Shown: one piece after another, positions 14,825 to 23,974 of the stretch
Position numbering within the stretch: position 1 is the stretch's first letter
Layout of the letters: every line of letters begins with the position of its first letter
Assembly: GCA_002423205.1 (NCBI GenBank)
Contig: DIUZ01000002.1
Span: 186,001-250,000 of the forward strand
Origin: Micavibrio sp. UBA6145
GTDB lineage: Bacteria; Pseudomonadota; Alphaproteobacteria; Micavibrionales; UBA1664
Length of the DNA: 64,000 bases
Direction of reading: 5' to 3'
Translations under genes and position numbers: made by a program
Notes under the pieces: generated by a model
What the model was told of the DNA's origin: nothing
What the model saw: the letters and a program-made list of their open reading frames with translations, nothing else
Databases searched by the model: none

Positions 14825-16168
14825 ATGAATACTTCCAAATGGCTTATGGGTGTCTCGGTGCTGGCGTTAACGCTGGCTTTTTCTGTGCCGGCGGCCCTTG
14901 CGGCCACCAAATCGCTGGGCACGGTCCCGGCGTCCGGCGCGGCGGCTGATGCACCTGCAGATGACGTACCGACACTGATCGTTACAAACAAACCCATGTC
15001 GGCCGTGCTGCCGGGCGGGGGCGGTCGTGGTATTTCGACCGATGACCTCGACAACGGCACGCTGGACGCCAAGGGCGCACGCCCGCTTCGTCCGTCCGTC
15101 CCGGGCCTCGTGTCCACATCGAACACCGGTATTTATAAGGGCATGATGACGGAAGCGCCGAATATCGGTGCCGACGCTGTCCTGAGTAAAGACTATTTCT
15201 CACCGGCCAACACCATGGCCGCGCAAAAAATTGACCAGCTTCGTGAAGAAATGTTCACGCTGCAATCCCGCGTCTCGGAACTGTCGGAGCGTCTCTCCGG
15301 TATCCAGCAGGTGGGCCAGGAACTCTCCGCCAATTACTATGCCTCCGTCGCCACCATCAACACGCAGCTGCAATCGGGTACCACCCCGGGCAACCCGCGC
15401 CTGATGGAACGTCTGACCGCGGCGCAGGACGCGCTTGAAACCCTGTCCGGCAACGTCACCGACATGAATGCTCTGGCGCTGCAGATATCTGACGGCGCCT
15501 CGATGGCAAGCTATCTTCAGGAAGCCACCCGCGCGGCCTACGGCCTTACCGGTTCGGTTGAAGAAGACCACGCACGTCTCGCGCAACTGGAAGACTCCGT
15601 CGCCAACACTTCGGTGCTGATCGAACGTCTGCTCAATAACGTCAACGACGACATCACCCGCAACGCGGCCTACCTCAATACGGAACGCTCCAACCTGCGT
15701 ACCCTCGCGCTGGCTGTGGCCAACGGCGACCTTTATGGCCGCTCGCTTGCCAATCGTCCGTTCCTGTCCGTCGAACAGTCGCGTGTTGCCGCCGATATGA
15801 ACGCCGCCAATCCGAACCTGCAACCGGCATCTTTGACCATGAGTGGCCCGAAAGGCGCACTGCCGTCGCCGCGTCCGCTGGTCGTCGTGCGTTTCGACAA
15901 ACCTGATGTGAATTATCAGCAGGCTGTATATCAGTCTGTTTCCGACGCGCTGGAAAAATACCCCAATGCGCGCTTTGAACTCGTGGCCGTTGCGCCCGGT
16001 GCCGGTAACCCGGCCCGCAAGGCCATCGAGTCCACCCGTTCCCGCCGTAATGCTGAAAAAGTGTTGCGCACCCTGACCGAAATGGGACTTGCGGCTGATC
16101 GCATTGACCTCTCTGCCATGACGAATGACAACATTCAGACGAATGAAGTTCAGCTTTACATACGGTAA
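14825..16168 (+). CDS. Secreted coiled-coil protein with an OmpA-like C-terminal region
   Basis: A Sec signal peptide (residues 1-27, ending ALAA) leads to a low-complexity segment with PGGGGRGIST. A predicted coiled coil of about 200 residues follows (QKIDQLREEMFTLQSRVSEL onward), then a C-terminal beta-alpha-beta-alpha region. That region, with RSRRNAEKVLRTLTEMGLAA, DRIDLS and EVQLYIR, resembles the peptidoglycan-binding OmpA fold. The canonical Asp/Arg peptidoglycan-contact motif is not clear. It is the first gene of an operon with olsB three bases downstream, linking it to envelope biogenesis. The length of 447 fits no named family I recognise. Confidence 0.7.
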   Translation: MNTSKWLMGVSVLALTLAFSVPAALAATKSLGTVPASGAAADAPADDVPTLIVTNKPMSAVLPGGGGRGISTDDLDNGTLDAKGARPLRPSVPGLVSTSNTGIYKGMMTEAPNIGADAVLSKDYFSPANTMAAQKIDQLREEMFTLQSRVSELSERLSGIQQVGQELSANYYASVATINTQLQSGTTPGNPRLMERLTAAQDALETLSGNVTDMNALALQISDGASMASYLQEATRAAYGLTGSVEEDHARLAQLEDSVANTSVLIERLLNNVNDDITRNAAYLNTERSNLRTLALAVANGDLYGRSLANRPFLSVEQSRVAADMNAANPNLQPASLTMSGPKGALPSPRPLVVVRFDKPDVNYQQAVYQSVSDALEKYPNARFELVAVAPGAGNPARKAIESTRSRRNAEKVLRTLTEMGLAADRIDLSAMTNDNIQTNEVQLYIR

Positions 16169-16171
16169 GAA

Positions 16172-17026
16172 ATGAAAAATCTATTCGCTTTCAAGCCCGA
16201 AGGTTTCCCCCTGGAGGCTGAAGGCGTTTCGATGGGGCCGCTGGCCGTGCGTCTCGCACGCAAAGACGGCGAAATCGAAGCGGCTGAACGTCTGCGCTAC
16301 GACATCTTTTACCGCGAATACGGCGCAAAGCCGGTCGGTGAAATCGAAAAAACTCAGCGCGACCACGATGAATTTGACGACGTCGCCGACCATCTGATCG
16401 TCATCGACCGCCGTATCGATAACATCCCTGAACGTATCGTCGGTACATATCGCCTCATTCGCAGCGACATGGCGAAACAGATCGGCCGCTTTTACACCTC
16501 ATCCGAATTTGATATCACCAAACTCATCCAATCCGGCCTCAATCTGGGCGAACTCGGACGTTCCTGCGTTGCCGCCGAATACCGCACCCGCAGCGTCCTG
16601 CAATTATTGTGGCAGGGGATCGCCGAATACGTGACCCATCATAATATCGGCATTTTGTTCGGCTGCGCCTCCTTCCACGGCACCAATGTCGATGAACATG
16701 CGGAGATGCTCTCATATCTCTATCACTATCACCGCGCCGAAGACGCCCTGTGCCCCAAGGCTATTGGCGAAAACGCGGTCGATATGAACATCATCCCCAA
16801 GGATCAGCTCGACGCTAAAAACGCGCTGATGAAACTGCCGCCTTTGATCAAAGGGTATCTGCGCCTGGGCGGCCATGTCGGCGACGGCGCGTTCATCGAC
16901 CACCAGTTCAACACCATCGATATCTGCGTCGTGGTCAAGACCGGCCTTGTCGCCAAGCGTTACAGCAAGCACTATCAGCGCAAGGTCGAAGGCTTCCCGA
17001 ATAATTTTCCCGCTGAAGAAGAATAA
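16172..17026 (+). CDS. olsB: L-ornithine N-alpha-acyltransferase (OlsB-type GNAT)
   Basis: The protein has the OlsB/hemolysin-like acyltransferase fold: VRLARKDGEIEAAERLRYDIFYREYGA at the start, DHLIVID and VGTYRLIRS in the core, then LGELGRSCVAAEYRTRSVL. OlsB uses 3-hydroxyacyl-ACP to acylate ornithine and form lyso-ornithine lipid at the inner membrane. The partner acyltransferase OlsA follows after 5 bp, which strongly supports the assignment. Ornithine lipids replace phospholipids under phosphate limitation in many Alphaproteobacteria; no Pho box was identified here. Confidence 0.88.
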   Translation: MKNLFAFKPEGFPLEAEGVSMGPLAVRLARKDGEIEAAERLRYDIFYREYGAKPVGEIEKTQRDHDEFDDVADHLIVIDRRIDNIPERIVGTYRLIRSDMAKQIGRFYTSSEFDITKLIQSGLNLGELGRSCVAAEYRTRSVLQLLWQGIAEYVTHHNIGILFGCASFHGTNVDEHAEMLSYLYHYHRAEDALCPKAIGENAVDMNIIPKDQLDAKNALMKLPPLIKGYLRLGGHVGDGAFIDHQFNTIDICVVVKTGLVAKRYSKHYQRKVEGFPNNFPAEEE

Positions 17027-17031
17027 CAAAA

Positions 17032-17796
17032 ATGCAAAATGTGACGGCTGCCATACGCATGCTTGGCTTTGTCATTGGCTCGTGCATCTTCGTGCCATGG
17101 GCATGGGTGATGCGGGAGGCGCGGGGTGGCGGGAATGTTGATTCCGCCAAACTGTTCCACAAAATGGCGTGCTTTGTTTTCAGTATCAAACTGCGCATCA
17201 TCGGCACACCGCGCGAACACGGCGAAACACCCACGGTCTTCGTGTCCAACCATGTCTCGCATCTGGATATTCCGGTGCTGGGCTCGCACCTGAATGCACG
17301 GTTCGTGGCCAAAGCCGATGTCGCGGACTGGCCGGTCATGGGCACATTCGCCAAGACCCAGCGTACGATTTTTATCGAACGCACCAAATCTGCGCTGGAG
17401 GGCGCGAAAGACATGATCGGTGACGCCATCCGCGATGGCTTCAACATCATCCTGTTTGCCGAAGGCACGTCGACCGATGGCCGCGAAGTCAAACCGTTCA
17501 AGGCCAGCCTGTTCCAGATGTTCTACGAAAACCCGGTCAACGCCTTGGTGCAGCCGGTGGCGATTGTCATTGAACGTGCGGGCGGCAAAAAACCGGATGA
17601 CCAGGAAACCCGCGATATTTACGCCTGGTGGCGTCCGGAAGAAGACTTCGCATCGCATCTCTGGAAATTCGCCAAGGCCGGCGGTGCCACCATTTCCGTC
17701 CATTATCTGCCCGTGCTTGATCCTAAAAATTTCCCTGATCGCAAGGCATTGGCCGCAGCCGCAACCAAGGCAACATCCAGCGCCGTAGCGGCATGA
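17032..17796 (+). CDS. olsA: Lyso-ornithine lipid / 1-acylglycerol-3-phosphate O-acyltransferase (OlsA/PlsC family)
   Basis: The 254-residue protein has the PlsC blocks NHVSHLDIPVL (HX4D), FIERTKSAL and FAEGTSTDGR (EGTS variant of EGTR). One N-terminal membrane helix lies at residues 5-25. Next to olsB it should add the second acyl chain to lyso-ornithine lipid. A dual role in phosphatidic acid synthesis is known for some OlsA proteins. It overlaps the MATE gene by 4 nt (ATGA). Confidence 0.85.
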   Translation: MQNVTAAIRMLGFVIGSCIFVPWAWVMREARGGGNVDSAKLFHKMACFVFSIKLRIIGTPREHGETPTVFVSNHVSHLDIPVLGSHLNARFVAKADVADWPVMGTFAKTQRTIFIERTKSALEGAKDMIGDAIRDGFNIILFAEGTSTDGREVKPFKASLFQMFYENPVNALVQPVAIVIERAGGKKPDDQETRDIYAWWRPEEDFASHLWKFAKAGGATISVHYLPVLDPKNFPDRKALAAAATKATSSAVAA

Positions 17797-19127
17797 AAAG
17801 GCCGCGTTTTGACCTGACCGAAGGCTCTGTCATTTTTCATGTCCGCCGCATGGGCATGGCCATGGGCTGGGGCATTGTCGCGATGAACATCGTGCATTTT
17901 ACCGGCATGTGGTTCATCAGCCGTCTGGGGCATGACCACCTGACCGCCATTTCATTCACACTGCCCGTTGTCGGTTTTCTTTTCTTTATGATTCTGGCCA
18001 TGTCGTCGGGCATGACATCGGCGGTGGCGCGCGCTGCCGGGGGCAACCGTATTGAACACACCGCGCGCACCGTCACATCCGGCATTGCCGCGTCTTTCGT
18101 GTTCGGCCTGGTGATGATGATCGTGGCTTATGCCATTCAGGATCGCGTGTTTCGCGCCATGGGCGCGACCGATGCGTTGATGCCGCTGATCCATGATTTC
18201 ATGGACACATGGCTTTTGTGCATCCCGTTCATGTGCGTGACCATCGTATCCAACGCCGGCGCCCGCGGCGCGGGGGAGGCGGGACTGCCCGCGCTGGTGA
18301 TGATCCAGCTTGCGATCACAAACCTGATCTTCGACCCGATTTTCATCTTTGTTTTCGATATGGGTATGCAGGGCGCGGCCATCGCAACATTTCTGGCCTA
18401 TGGTCTGGCCATGCTGTCCGCCCTGTGGATCGGCATACGTAAACTGCACCTGATCCGCATCAGGACCCTGCGCAATATTCAAAAAACCAAACGCGCCCTG
18501 CGCACGTGGTGGAGTGTGACGGGCCCTGTCAGCATTGCCTATTCCATCGAACCCTTAAGCACCGGCATTCTGACCGCGACCGTGGCCAAGATCGGCCTTG
18601 GTGCCGTCGCCGCCTACGGGGTCGTTACGCGGGTGGAAGGTCTGGCGCTGATCGTCCTGATGTCCCTCTGGGGGGCTGTCACGCCGCTGGCTGGCCAGAA
18701 CTGGGCCGCCGGTAAACACACGCGCGTGCGCGAAACCCTGCATGTCGCTGCCGTCATCAACACGGTTTTCTGTTTGTGCTTTGCCGCTGTGATGTGGCTG
18801 TTTGCGGAACATGTGGCCGCCTGGTTTTCGTCCGAAACCGAGACCATCCGTCTGGCCGCCATTTACCTGTCCATCGTGCCGGTCAGCTATATCGGGTTTG
18901 GGGCATCGGGCCTGGTCGGATCGGCCCTGAATGGTATTGGCCGGGCGCGCTGGTATCTGGTCGCCAATAGCGCCCGTGTCATAACGTTTCTGACCTTTGC
19001 CGTATATGGGGCCCATGCCTTCGGATTTTACGGGTTTGCCCTGGGGATAGCGGCGGCTAACCTCTTGTGCGGCTTTGTGATCGGGATGTGGTCCCGGCGC
19101 GTTTTCCTTGCCAGCGGGCCGGTTTAG
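17793..19127 (+). CDS. MATE-family multidrug/sodium antiporter
   Basis: The 444-residue protein has about 12 hydrophobic segments in two similar halves, with conserved features such as MSSGMTSAVARAAGGN and NAGARGAGEAG in the first half and PLAGQNWAAGKHTRVRE in the second. MATE transporters export cationic drugs or metabolites in exchange for Na+ or H+. The ATGA overlap with olsA suggests translation coupling, so it might move an envelope-related substrate; that is inference. Confidence 0.9.
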   Translation: MKRPRFDLTEGSVIFHVRRMGMAMGWGIVAMNIVHFTGMWFISRLGHDHLTAISFTLPVVGFLFFMILAMSSGMTSAVARAAGGNRIEHTARTVTSGIAASFVFGLVMMIVAYAIQDRVFRAMGATDALMPLIHDFMDTWLLCIPFMCVTIVSNAGARGAGEAGLPALVMIQLAITNLIFDPIFIFVFDMGMQGAAIATFLAYGLAMLSALWIGIRKLHLIRIRTLRNIQKTKRALRTWWSVTGPVSIAYSIEPLSTGILTATVAKIGLGAVAAYGVVTRVEGLALIVLMSLWGAVTPLAGQNWAAGKHTRVRETLHVAAVINTVFCLCFAAVMWLFAEHVAAWFSSETETIRLAAIYLSIVPVSYIGFGASGLVGSALNGIGRARWYLVANSARVITFLTFAVYGAHAFGFYGFALGIAAANLLCGFVIGMWSRRVFLASGPV

Positions 19128-19145
19128 CCTGTATTTGGGGCATAG

Positions 19146-19222
19146 GTTCCCGTAGCTCAGTTGGATAGAGCGAGCGTTTCCTAAACGCTAGGTCGCAGGT
19201 TCGAATCTTGCCGGGAACACCA
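19146..19222 (+). tRNA. tRNA-Arg (anticodon CCT)
   Basis: The 77-nt cloverleaf has acceptor GTTCCCG/CGGGAAC, D arm GCTCAGTTGGATAGAGC, anticodon stem-loop AGCGT-TTCCTAA-ACGCT with CCT, T loop TTCGAAT and an encoded CCA. Confidence 0.95.
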
Positions 19223-19317
19223 TCTTTTTTTCTGCCCTTTTGTCGCATTTTGGCCCCTTTGCCCGCATGCCTGAATCCCCTATAATCCCTTGAATCATTT
19301 CAAGGACTCGAATCTCC

Positions 19318-20733
19318 ATGGCCGACCAGAAAACGCCCGAAGACGACAAAAGCATCAACGACTTGCTCAAAGAATACGCAAGCGACGTAAAGGACAAGGA
19401 TCTCGACGATTTCCTGAAAGACTCCGGCGACGATGCATATGAATCAGCCATCGATGAAGATGGTGACGACGAAGACGCCGAAGGCGAAGTTGTCGCCGAA
19501 GGCGCGGAAGAACGCAAATCCTCCAGCATCCTGCCCTTGCTGCTGATCGTTGCCGCCTTTGGCGCGGCGGGCGCCGGCGCATGGGTCTACCTGAATCGCG
19601 ACCAGGGCATGACGTCCATCATGGGCGGTTTCATGGGCCAGGATGAAGCCAACGCACCGGTCACGTCACAAATGCCGCCCCCGCCACCGCTGGCGGCCAA
19701 CGATATCGGCGCGCCGCCGTCTGACCTCGCACCGGTAGCGCCAATGCCTGACGCACCTGCCCAGCCGATGCCGATCATGAACGAAGGTGCATCTGACGGT
19801 CTGCCTGCACCAGGCGCTGATGTTCTGGCGATGCCGGAAGCGCAACCGGCTGCATCTGCACCGGCACCTGTTGCTCAGGCGGCCCCGACGCCGCTGACCG
19901 GCAACGCGCCGTCCGCTGCAACCCCGGCTGCCAAACTGCCGACCGCCGGTAGCGATGCTAATGCACAGGACGCTGTCTCCGCATGGAACAACAACGAAAC
20001 GCCAGCCAACACCGACCCGACAGCAACCCTGCCGGAAAAACCGGTCGACGTGGTGAAGGCGAAACCGGTTTCCGCGTCTAAGGCGAAAACCGAAAAACCC
20101 AAAGCCACGGCTGAAACCAAACCTGTATCCGAACCGGCACCGGTTCGCGCCGTGCCGAAGGAATACGTCTCCGGCCTTGATGGTGCATTACCGCCGCCGT
20201 TCATGGCTATCCAGGCCAGGAAGGCTATGGCACCCGCCGCCGCAAATACCTCAGTTGCGCCGCCGGCCGCGCCGGTGGCTCCTGCTACCGTACCGTCCGC
20301 AACCCTGAACGCCGTACCGCCGACATTTACACAACCTGTTGCAGCACCGGTAACACCGGAACTGCGCACAGTGCCGCTGGCGATCAACGGTGGCCGTTCG
20401 GTCCCCGACAACACCAAGGCCTACGCGCAAATCCCGGATACGGACACGGGCTCATCGCCTGCACCGTCAGTATCCGCACCTGAAGCGCCGGTTGCTGCTG
20501 CGCCCGTTGCCATCTCTGCTCGCCCGTCGGCTGCGCCGTCGGTTGCTGCATCCAACGGCCAGGCTGCCGCCATTCTGGCACAGGCGCAAGCCGCCGAAGC
20601 CGCTGGCGACAAAGACAAGGCTTTGACCCTGTACACGCAGGCGCTCGAAGCTGACGCCGTATACGGCGATGGCAAGTCGATCGACCGCGGCGCAGTCTAT
20701 GACCGCATCGGTGCGATCCGCAGCGGCCAGTAA
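19318..20733 (+). CDS. Membrane-anchored Pro/Ala-rich protein with a C-terminal TPR-like end
   Basis: The 471-residue protein has an acidic N-terminus of about 65 residues and a single membrane helix (SILPLLLIVAAFGAAGAGAWV). A periplasmic-side stretch of about 330 residues, very rich in Pro, Ala and Val, follows. The C-terminal helical hairpin AAEAAGDKDKALTLYTQALE resembles one TPR. This layout (cytoplasmic acidic tail, TM, extended linker, TPR) suggests an envelope-spanning scaffold. Its stop overlaps the start of the PilD-like gene (TAATG), so the two are translationally coupled. No family is named. Confidence 0.65.
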   Translation: MADQKTPEDDKSINDLLKEYASDVKDKDLDDFLKDSGDDAYESAIDEDGDDEDAEGEVVAEGAEERKSSSILPLLLIVAAFGAAGAGAWVYLNRDQGMTSIMGGFMGQDEANAPVTSQMPPPPPLAANDIGAPPSDLAPVAPMPDAPAQPMPIMNEGASDGLPAPGADVLAMPEAQPAASAPAPVAQAAPTPLTGNAPSAATPAAKLPTAGSDANAQDAVSAWNNNETPANTDPTATLPEKPVDVVKAKPVSASKAKTEKPKATAETKPVSEPAPVRAVPKEYVSGLDGALPPPFMAIQARKAMAPAAANTSVAPPAAPVAPATVPSATLNAVPPTFTQPVAAPVTPELRTVPLAINGGRSVPDNTKAYAQIPDTDTGSSPAPSVSAPEAPVAAAPVAISARPSAAPSVAASNGQAAAILAQAQAAEAAGDKDKALTLYTQALEADAVYGDGKSIDRGAVYDRIGAIRSGQ

Positions 20734-21050
20734 TGTTTGAACCGCTTATTCCGTTATTCAGCAACCCGGCCATTCGTGCCGGGTTGTTTTTTGCCTTTGG
20801 TCTTTGCATCGGTTCGTTCCTGACGGCCTTCACCTATCGCATCCCGCGCAACATCGACTGGGTGCGCGAACCATCCCGCTGCACATCATGCCGCGCGCGC
20901 CTGGCGGCGCTTGATCTGGTGCCTGTGTTTTCGTGGCTGGTCATGCACGGCAAATGCCGCCATTGCGGCACAAAAATACCCGCACGCTATCCATTGATGG
21001 AGCTCGCGTGCGGGCTTGTCTTCGGCCTGATCGGCTGCCTGGGCTTTTAG
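20733..21050 (+). CDS. Stand-alone N-terminal (DiS_P_DiS) domain of prepilin peptidase
   Basis: The 105-residue protein matches only the first third of PilD/GspO: the membrane segment with GSFLTAFTYRIPR, then CTSCRARLAALDLVPVFSWL and CRHCGTKIPARYPLMELACG with two CxxC pairs. In PilD this part is linked to zinc binding and N-methylation of the pilin. The A24 peptidase domain with its two Asp residues is absent, because the frame stops after one more hydrophobic segment. It is coupled to the upstream TPR protein and overlaps slipin by 4 nt at the 3' ends. Confidence 0.75.
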   Translation: MFEPLIPLFSNPAIRAGLFFAFGLCIGSFLTAFTYRIPRNIDWVREPSRCTSCRARLAALDLVPVFSWLVMHGKCRHCGTKIPARYPLMELACGLVFGLIGCLGF

Positions 21051-21790
21051 GCTTTGCGTGATGTAATCGCGCTCAGAAGATCGGGCAGGGGCAGGATAAT
21101 GGTATTCGTCTTCTCACCCGCAATATCCGTCAGCGCCGACAGGTAACGCAGCTGCATGCCCTCCGGGCGCTGGGCCAGAATGGCGGCGGCTTCGTCGATC
21201 TGCTTGGCGGCCTGCAATTCGCCTTCCGCATTGATGATCTTGGCGCGGCGTTCGCGCTCGGCCTCGGCCTGGCGCGCGATGGCGCGGATCATGCTCGGGT
21301 CGATGTCGACATGCTTGATGGCGACCTGCGTGATCTTGATGCCCCAGCCTTCGGTGGTGGAATCCAGCAATTCCTGCAGGTCGGCATTCAACTGGTCGCG
21401 CTTGGACAACATGTCATCCAGTTCATGGCGGCCCAGAACCGAACGCAGCGTGGTTTGCGCGACCTCGGACGTTGCCTGGTAAAAGTTTTCAACCTTGATG
21501 ATGGCGTCGGACGGATTGACGACACGGAAATACACGACCGCCGATACGCGCACCGAAACGTTGTCTTTTGAAATAACATCCTGGCTTGGCACATCCTGCG
21601 TACGCACGCGGATATCGACGCGCACCATGGTCTGTACCAGCGGGATGAGGATAATCAGGCCGGGGCCAGCCGTGTGCGTGTAACGACCCAGTGTAAAGAT
21701 AACGGCGCGTTCGTATTCGCGCATGACGCGCACGGACGTGGCGATAAAGAACGCCAGCGCAAACAGAAGTATGATGACCAGCTGTATCAT
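21047..21790 (-). CDS. Slipin (stomatin-like SPFH/Band 7 membrane protein)
   Basis: A short N-terminal membrane helix is followed by the SPFH domain: VRVMREYERAVIFTLGRY, GPGLIILIPLVQ, DVPSQDVISKDNVSVRVSAVV. Then come GWGIKITQVAIKHVDIDPSM and a coiled-coil region. It matches bacterial slipins of about 250 residues, which form oligomeric membrane-domain scaffolds. The nfeD gene lies 7 bp upstream, the standard nfeD-slipin operon. Confidence 0.93.
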   Translation of the reverse strand: MIQLVIILLFALAFFIATSVRVMREYERAVIFTLGRYTHTAGPGLIILIPLVQTMVRVDIRVRTQDVPSQDVISKDNVSVRVSAVVYFRVVNPSDAIIKVENFYQATSEVAQTTLRSVLGRHELDDMLSKRDQLNADLQELLDSTTEGWGIKITQVAIKHVDIDPSMIRAIARQAEAERERRAKIINAEGELQAAKQIDEAAAILAQRPEGMQLRYLSALTDIAGEKTNTIILPLPDLLSAITSRKA

Positions 21791-21797
21791 TGTGAAT

Positions 21798-22250
21798 TCA
21801 CCCTTTTTGAACGGTTAAAACCAGATTGTCGCGCGCACGCACGATGACTATGTCACCGGCCTGCAGATTGTCGGGGCCGTGTGCGGCCCATTCTTCGCCG
21901 TCTATATGAACATGGCCGCTTGTGCCGGTCCAGCGAATGACGCGGGCATGCATACCCATCAGAATTTCAGCGCCTGCCGTAATTTTTTTACGCCGCGCCA
22001 CAAAAACGAAATACAGACTGCCCCCAAGTATCGCAAGACCAATCAGGCCCAGTGCCACGAGCACCGGCAGGGAAACCGGTATGCCGTAAATGCTTCCGGC
22101 TTCCTGAAGCATGACCAGCGCCGCAAAGAATGATGCCGCGCCGCCAAGGGCCAGAAGCCCGAATGTCGGCGTGATCGCCTCCAGCGCCATGAACGCGAGG
22201 CCAAGAACAAGAAGGACAAGGATTGCAATTTCCATCGACATGCCGGTCAC
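21798..22250 (-). CDS. NfeD-family membrane protein (short form)
   Basis: The 150-residue product has three or four hydrophobic segments and then an OB-fold end with RVIRWTGTSGHVHIDGEEWAAHG and IVIVRARDNLVLTVQ. It lacks the ClpP-like protease domain of long NfeD proteins. It is the partner of the slipin encoded next; the pair is thought to control membrane microdomain protein quality. Confidence 0.9.
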   Translation of the reverse strand: MTGMSMEIAILVLLVLGLAFMALEAITPTFGLLALGGAASFFAALVMLQEAGSIYGIPVSLPVLVALGLIGLAILGGSLYFVFVARRKKITAGAEILMGMHARVIRWTGTSGHVHIDGEEWAAHGPDNLQAGDIVIVRARDNLVLTVQKG

Positions 22251-22289
22251 TCTTTCCAGATTATGGATAAGTACAAATGTATGGCTAGC

Positions 22290-23369
22290 TTACAGCCGGG
22301 CAACCACCGCGTCACCCATTTCTGTGGTGCTGATGGCCTTGCCGCCCGCCGCGATATCGGCGGTACGGATGCCGTCGGCCAGAGTCTGGCGCACGGCGGC
22401 CTCAATCCGGTCGGCATTACCCCCGTCATTGAGCGAATAACGCAGCGCCATCGCCAGCGACAGGATCATGGCCAGCGGGTTGGCCTTGTTCTGGCCTGCA
22501 ATGTCGGGTGCAGAGCCGTGGACCGGCTCGTACAGAGATGCACGGCGGCCATGCGCATCCGGCGCGCCCAGCGACGCGCTGGGCAGCATGCCAAGCGAAC
22601 CGGTCAGCATCGCGGCGGCGTCCGACAGAATATCGCCAAACAGATTGTCGGTAACGATGACATCGAATTGCGAGGGCGCACGCAAAAGCTGCATCGCGCA
22701 GTTATCGGCATACATATGCGACAATTCCACGTCGCCGTAACCTTCACCGTGCAGGGTGGTGACGTCTTCGCGCCACATCAGCCCGGATTCCATGACGTTG
22801 GATTTTTCGACCGAGCACACGCGTTTATCGCGCGTGCGCGCCAGTTCAAACGCCACCGCGGCCACGCGGCGCACTTCGGACGTTGTGTAGACTTGCGTAT
22901 TGATGCCGCGGCGTTCGTTCTTGCCGATCTGCTCAATCCCGCGCGGCTGGCCGAAATAGACGCCGCCCGTCAGTTCGCGCACGATCAGGATATCAAGCCC
23001 GCGCACGATTTCAGGTTTCAGTGTCGATGCGTCGATCAATGCGTCAAAAACGATGGCCGGACGCAGATTGGCAAACAGGTCCAGTTGCTTGCGCAGACCC
23101 AAAAGCCCCGCTTCCGGGCGCTTATCATACGCGGCGTTCGCCCATTTGGGCCCGCCGACGCAGGACAAAAGCACGGCATCTGCATGACGGCACGCATCCA
23201 GCGTTTCCGGGGGAAGGGGTTGACCCGCCATGTCGATGGCAGCGCCGCCGATCAGGTGCTCGGTCGTTTCGATGCCGATATCCAGCGCATCAATGACTTT
23301 TTTGGCCTCGCGCATGACTTCCGGCCCGATGCCGTCACCGGGAAGAAGAACGAATTTTTTATTGGTCAT
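22290..23369 (-). CDS. leuB: 3-isopropylmalate dehydrogenase
   Basis: The 359-residue enzyme has VLLPGDGIGPEVM at its start, RPEAGLLGLRKQLDLFANLRP, and the metal/substrate site YADNCAMQL with VTDNLFGDILSDAAAML. GSAPDIAGQNKANPLAMILS binds NAD. It oxidises and decarboxylates 3-isopropylmalate in leucine synthesis. I use the ATG at 23369 because it overlaps the leuD stop (ATGA); a GTG four codons earlier is the alternative. Confidence 0.97.
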   Translation of the reverse strand: MTNKKFVLLPGDGIGPEVMREAKKVIDALDIGIETTEHLIGGAAIDMAGQPLPPETLDACRHADAVLLSCVGGPKWANAAYDKRPEAGLLGLRKQLDLFANLRPAIVFDALIDASTLKPEIVRGLDILIVRELTGGVYFGQPRGIEQIGKNERRGINTQVYTTSEVRRVAAVAFELARTRDKRVCSVEKSNVMESGLMWREDVTTLHGEGYGDVELSHMYADNCAMQLLRAPSQFDVIVTDNLFGDILSDAAAMLTGSLGMLPSASLGAPDAHGRRASLYEPVHGSAPDIAGQNKANPLAMILSLAMALRYSLNDGGNADRIEAAVRQTLADGIRTADIAAGGKAISTTEMGDAVVARL

Positions 23370-23974
23370 GTGAATTGCCACGGTTGGGTTTGTTTAAGTT
23401 GTGCTTCATATCCGTCGATATCGTCTTTGTGCTGAAGCGTAAGGCCGATGTCATCGAGGCCGTTGAGCAGGCAGTGGCGGCGGAAGGCGTCGATTTCAAA
23501 TGCAAAGACAAGATTGCCCGCACGCACTTCCTGCTTCTCAAGATCAACCGTGATCGGCTGGTCCGGATAATCACTCGTGCGCTGCATCAATTGCTGCACC
23601 TGGTCCTTGGGCAGGACAATCGGTGTCATGCCGTTCTTGAAGCAATTGCCATGGAAAATATCGGCAAATGACGGTGCGATCACCGCGCGTATACCGAAAT
23701 CGTTCAGCGCCCACGGCGCATGCTCGCGGCTTGACCCGCATCCGAAATTCTCATCCGAAATCAAAATCTGCGCATTGCGGTATGCCGGTTTGTTCAGAAC
23801 GAAATCAGGCTTTTCCGAACCATCGGCATTAAAGCGCATTTCAAAAAACAGGCTTTTGCCGAGTCCCGTGCGCTTGATGGTGCGCAGGAATTGTTTCGGG
23901 ATGATCATGTCGGTATCGACATTGACCATGGGAAGCGGGGCCGCAATGGCGGTCAAAACATTAAATTTTTGCAT
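23366..23974 (-). CDS. leuD: 3-isopropylmalate dehydratase small subunit
   Basis: The 202-residue protein begins with VNVDTDMIIPKQFLRTIKRTGLG, the LeuD hallmark, and has GCGSSREHAPWAL and APSFADIFHGNCFKNG. With LeuC it isomerises 2- to 3-isopropylmalate. Its start overlaps the end of the embedded HD-domain gene by 14 nt. Confidence 0.97.
   Translation of the reverse strand: MQKFNVLTAIAAPLPMVNVDTDMIIPKQFLRTIKRTGLGKSLFFEMRFNADGSEKPDFVLNKPAYRNAQILISDENFGCGSSREHAPWALNDFGIRAVIAPSFADIFHGNCFKNGMTPIVLPKDQVQQLMQRTSDYPDQPITVDLEKQEVRAGNLVFAFEIDAFRRHCLLNGLDDIGLTLQHKDDIDGYEAQLKQTQPWQFT

Noticed and set aside
22263..23435. 390-residue plus-strand open frame
   Set aside because: Antisense shadow of leuB caused by GC-rich codon use.
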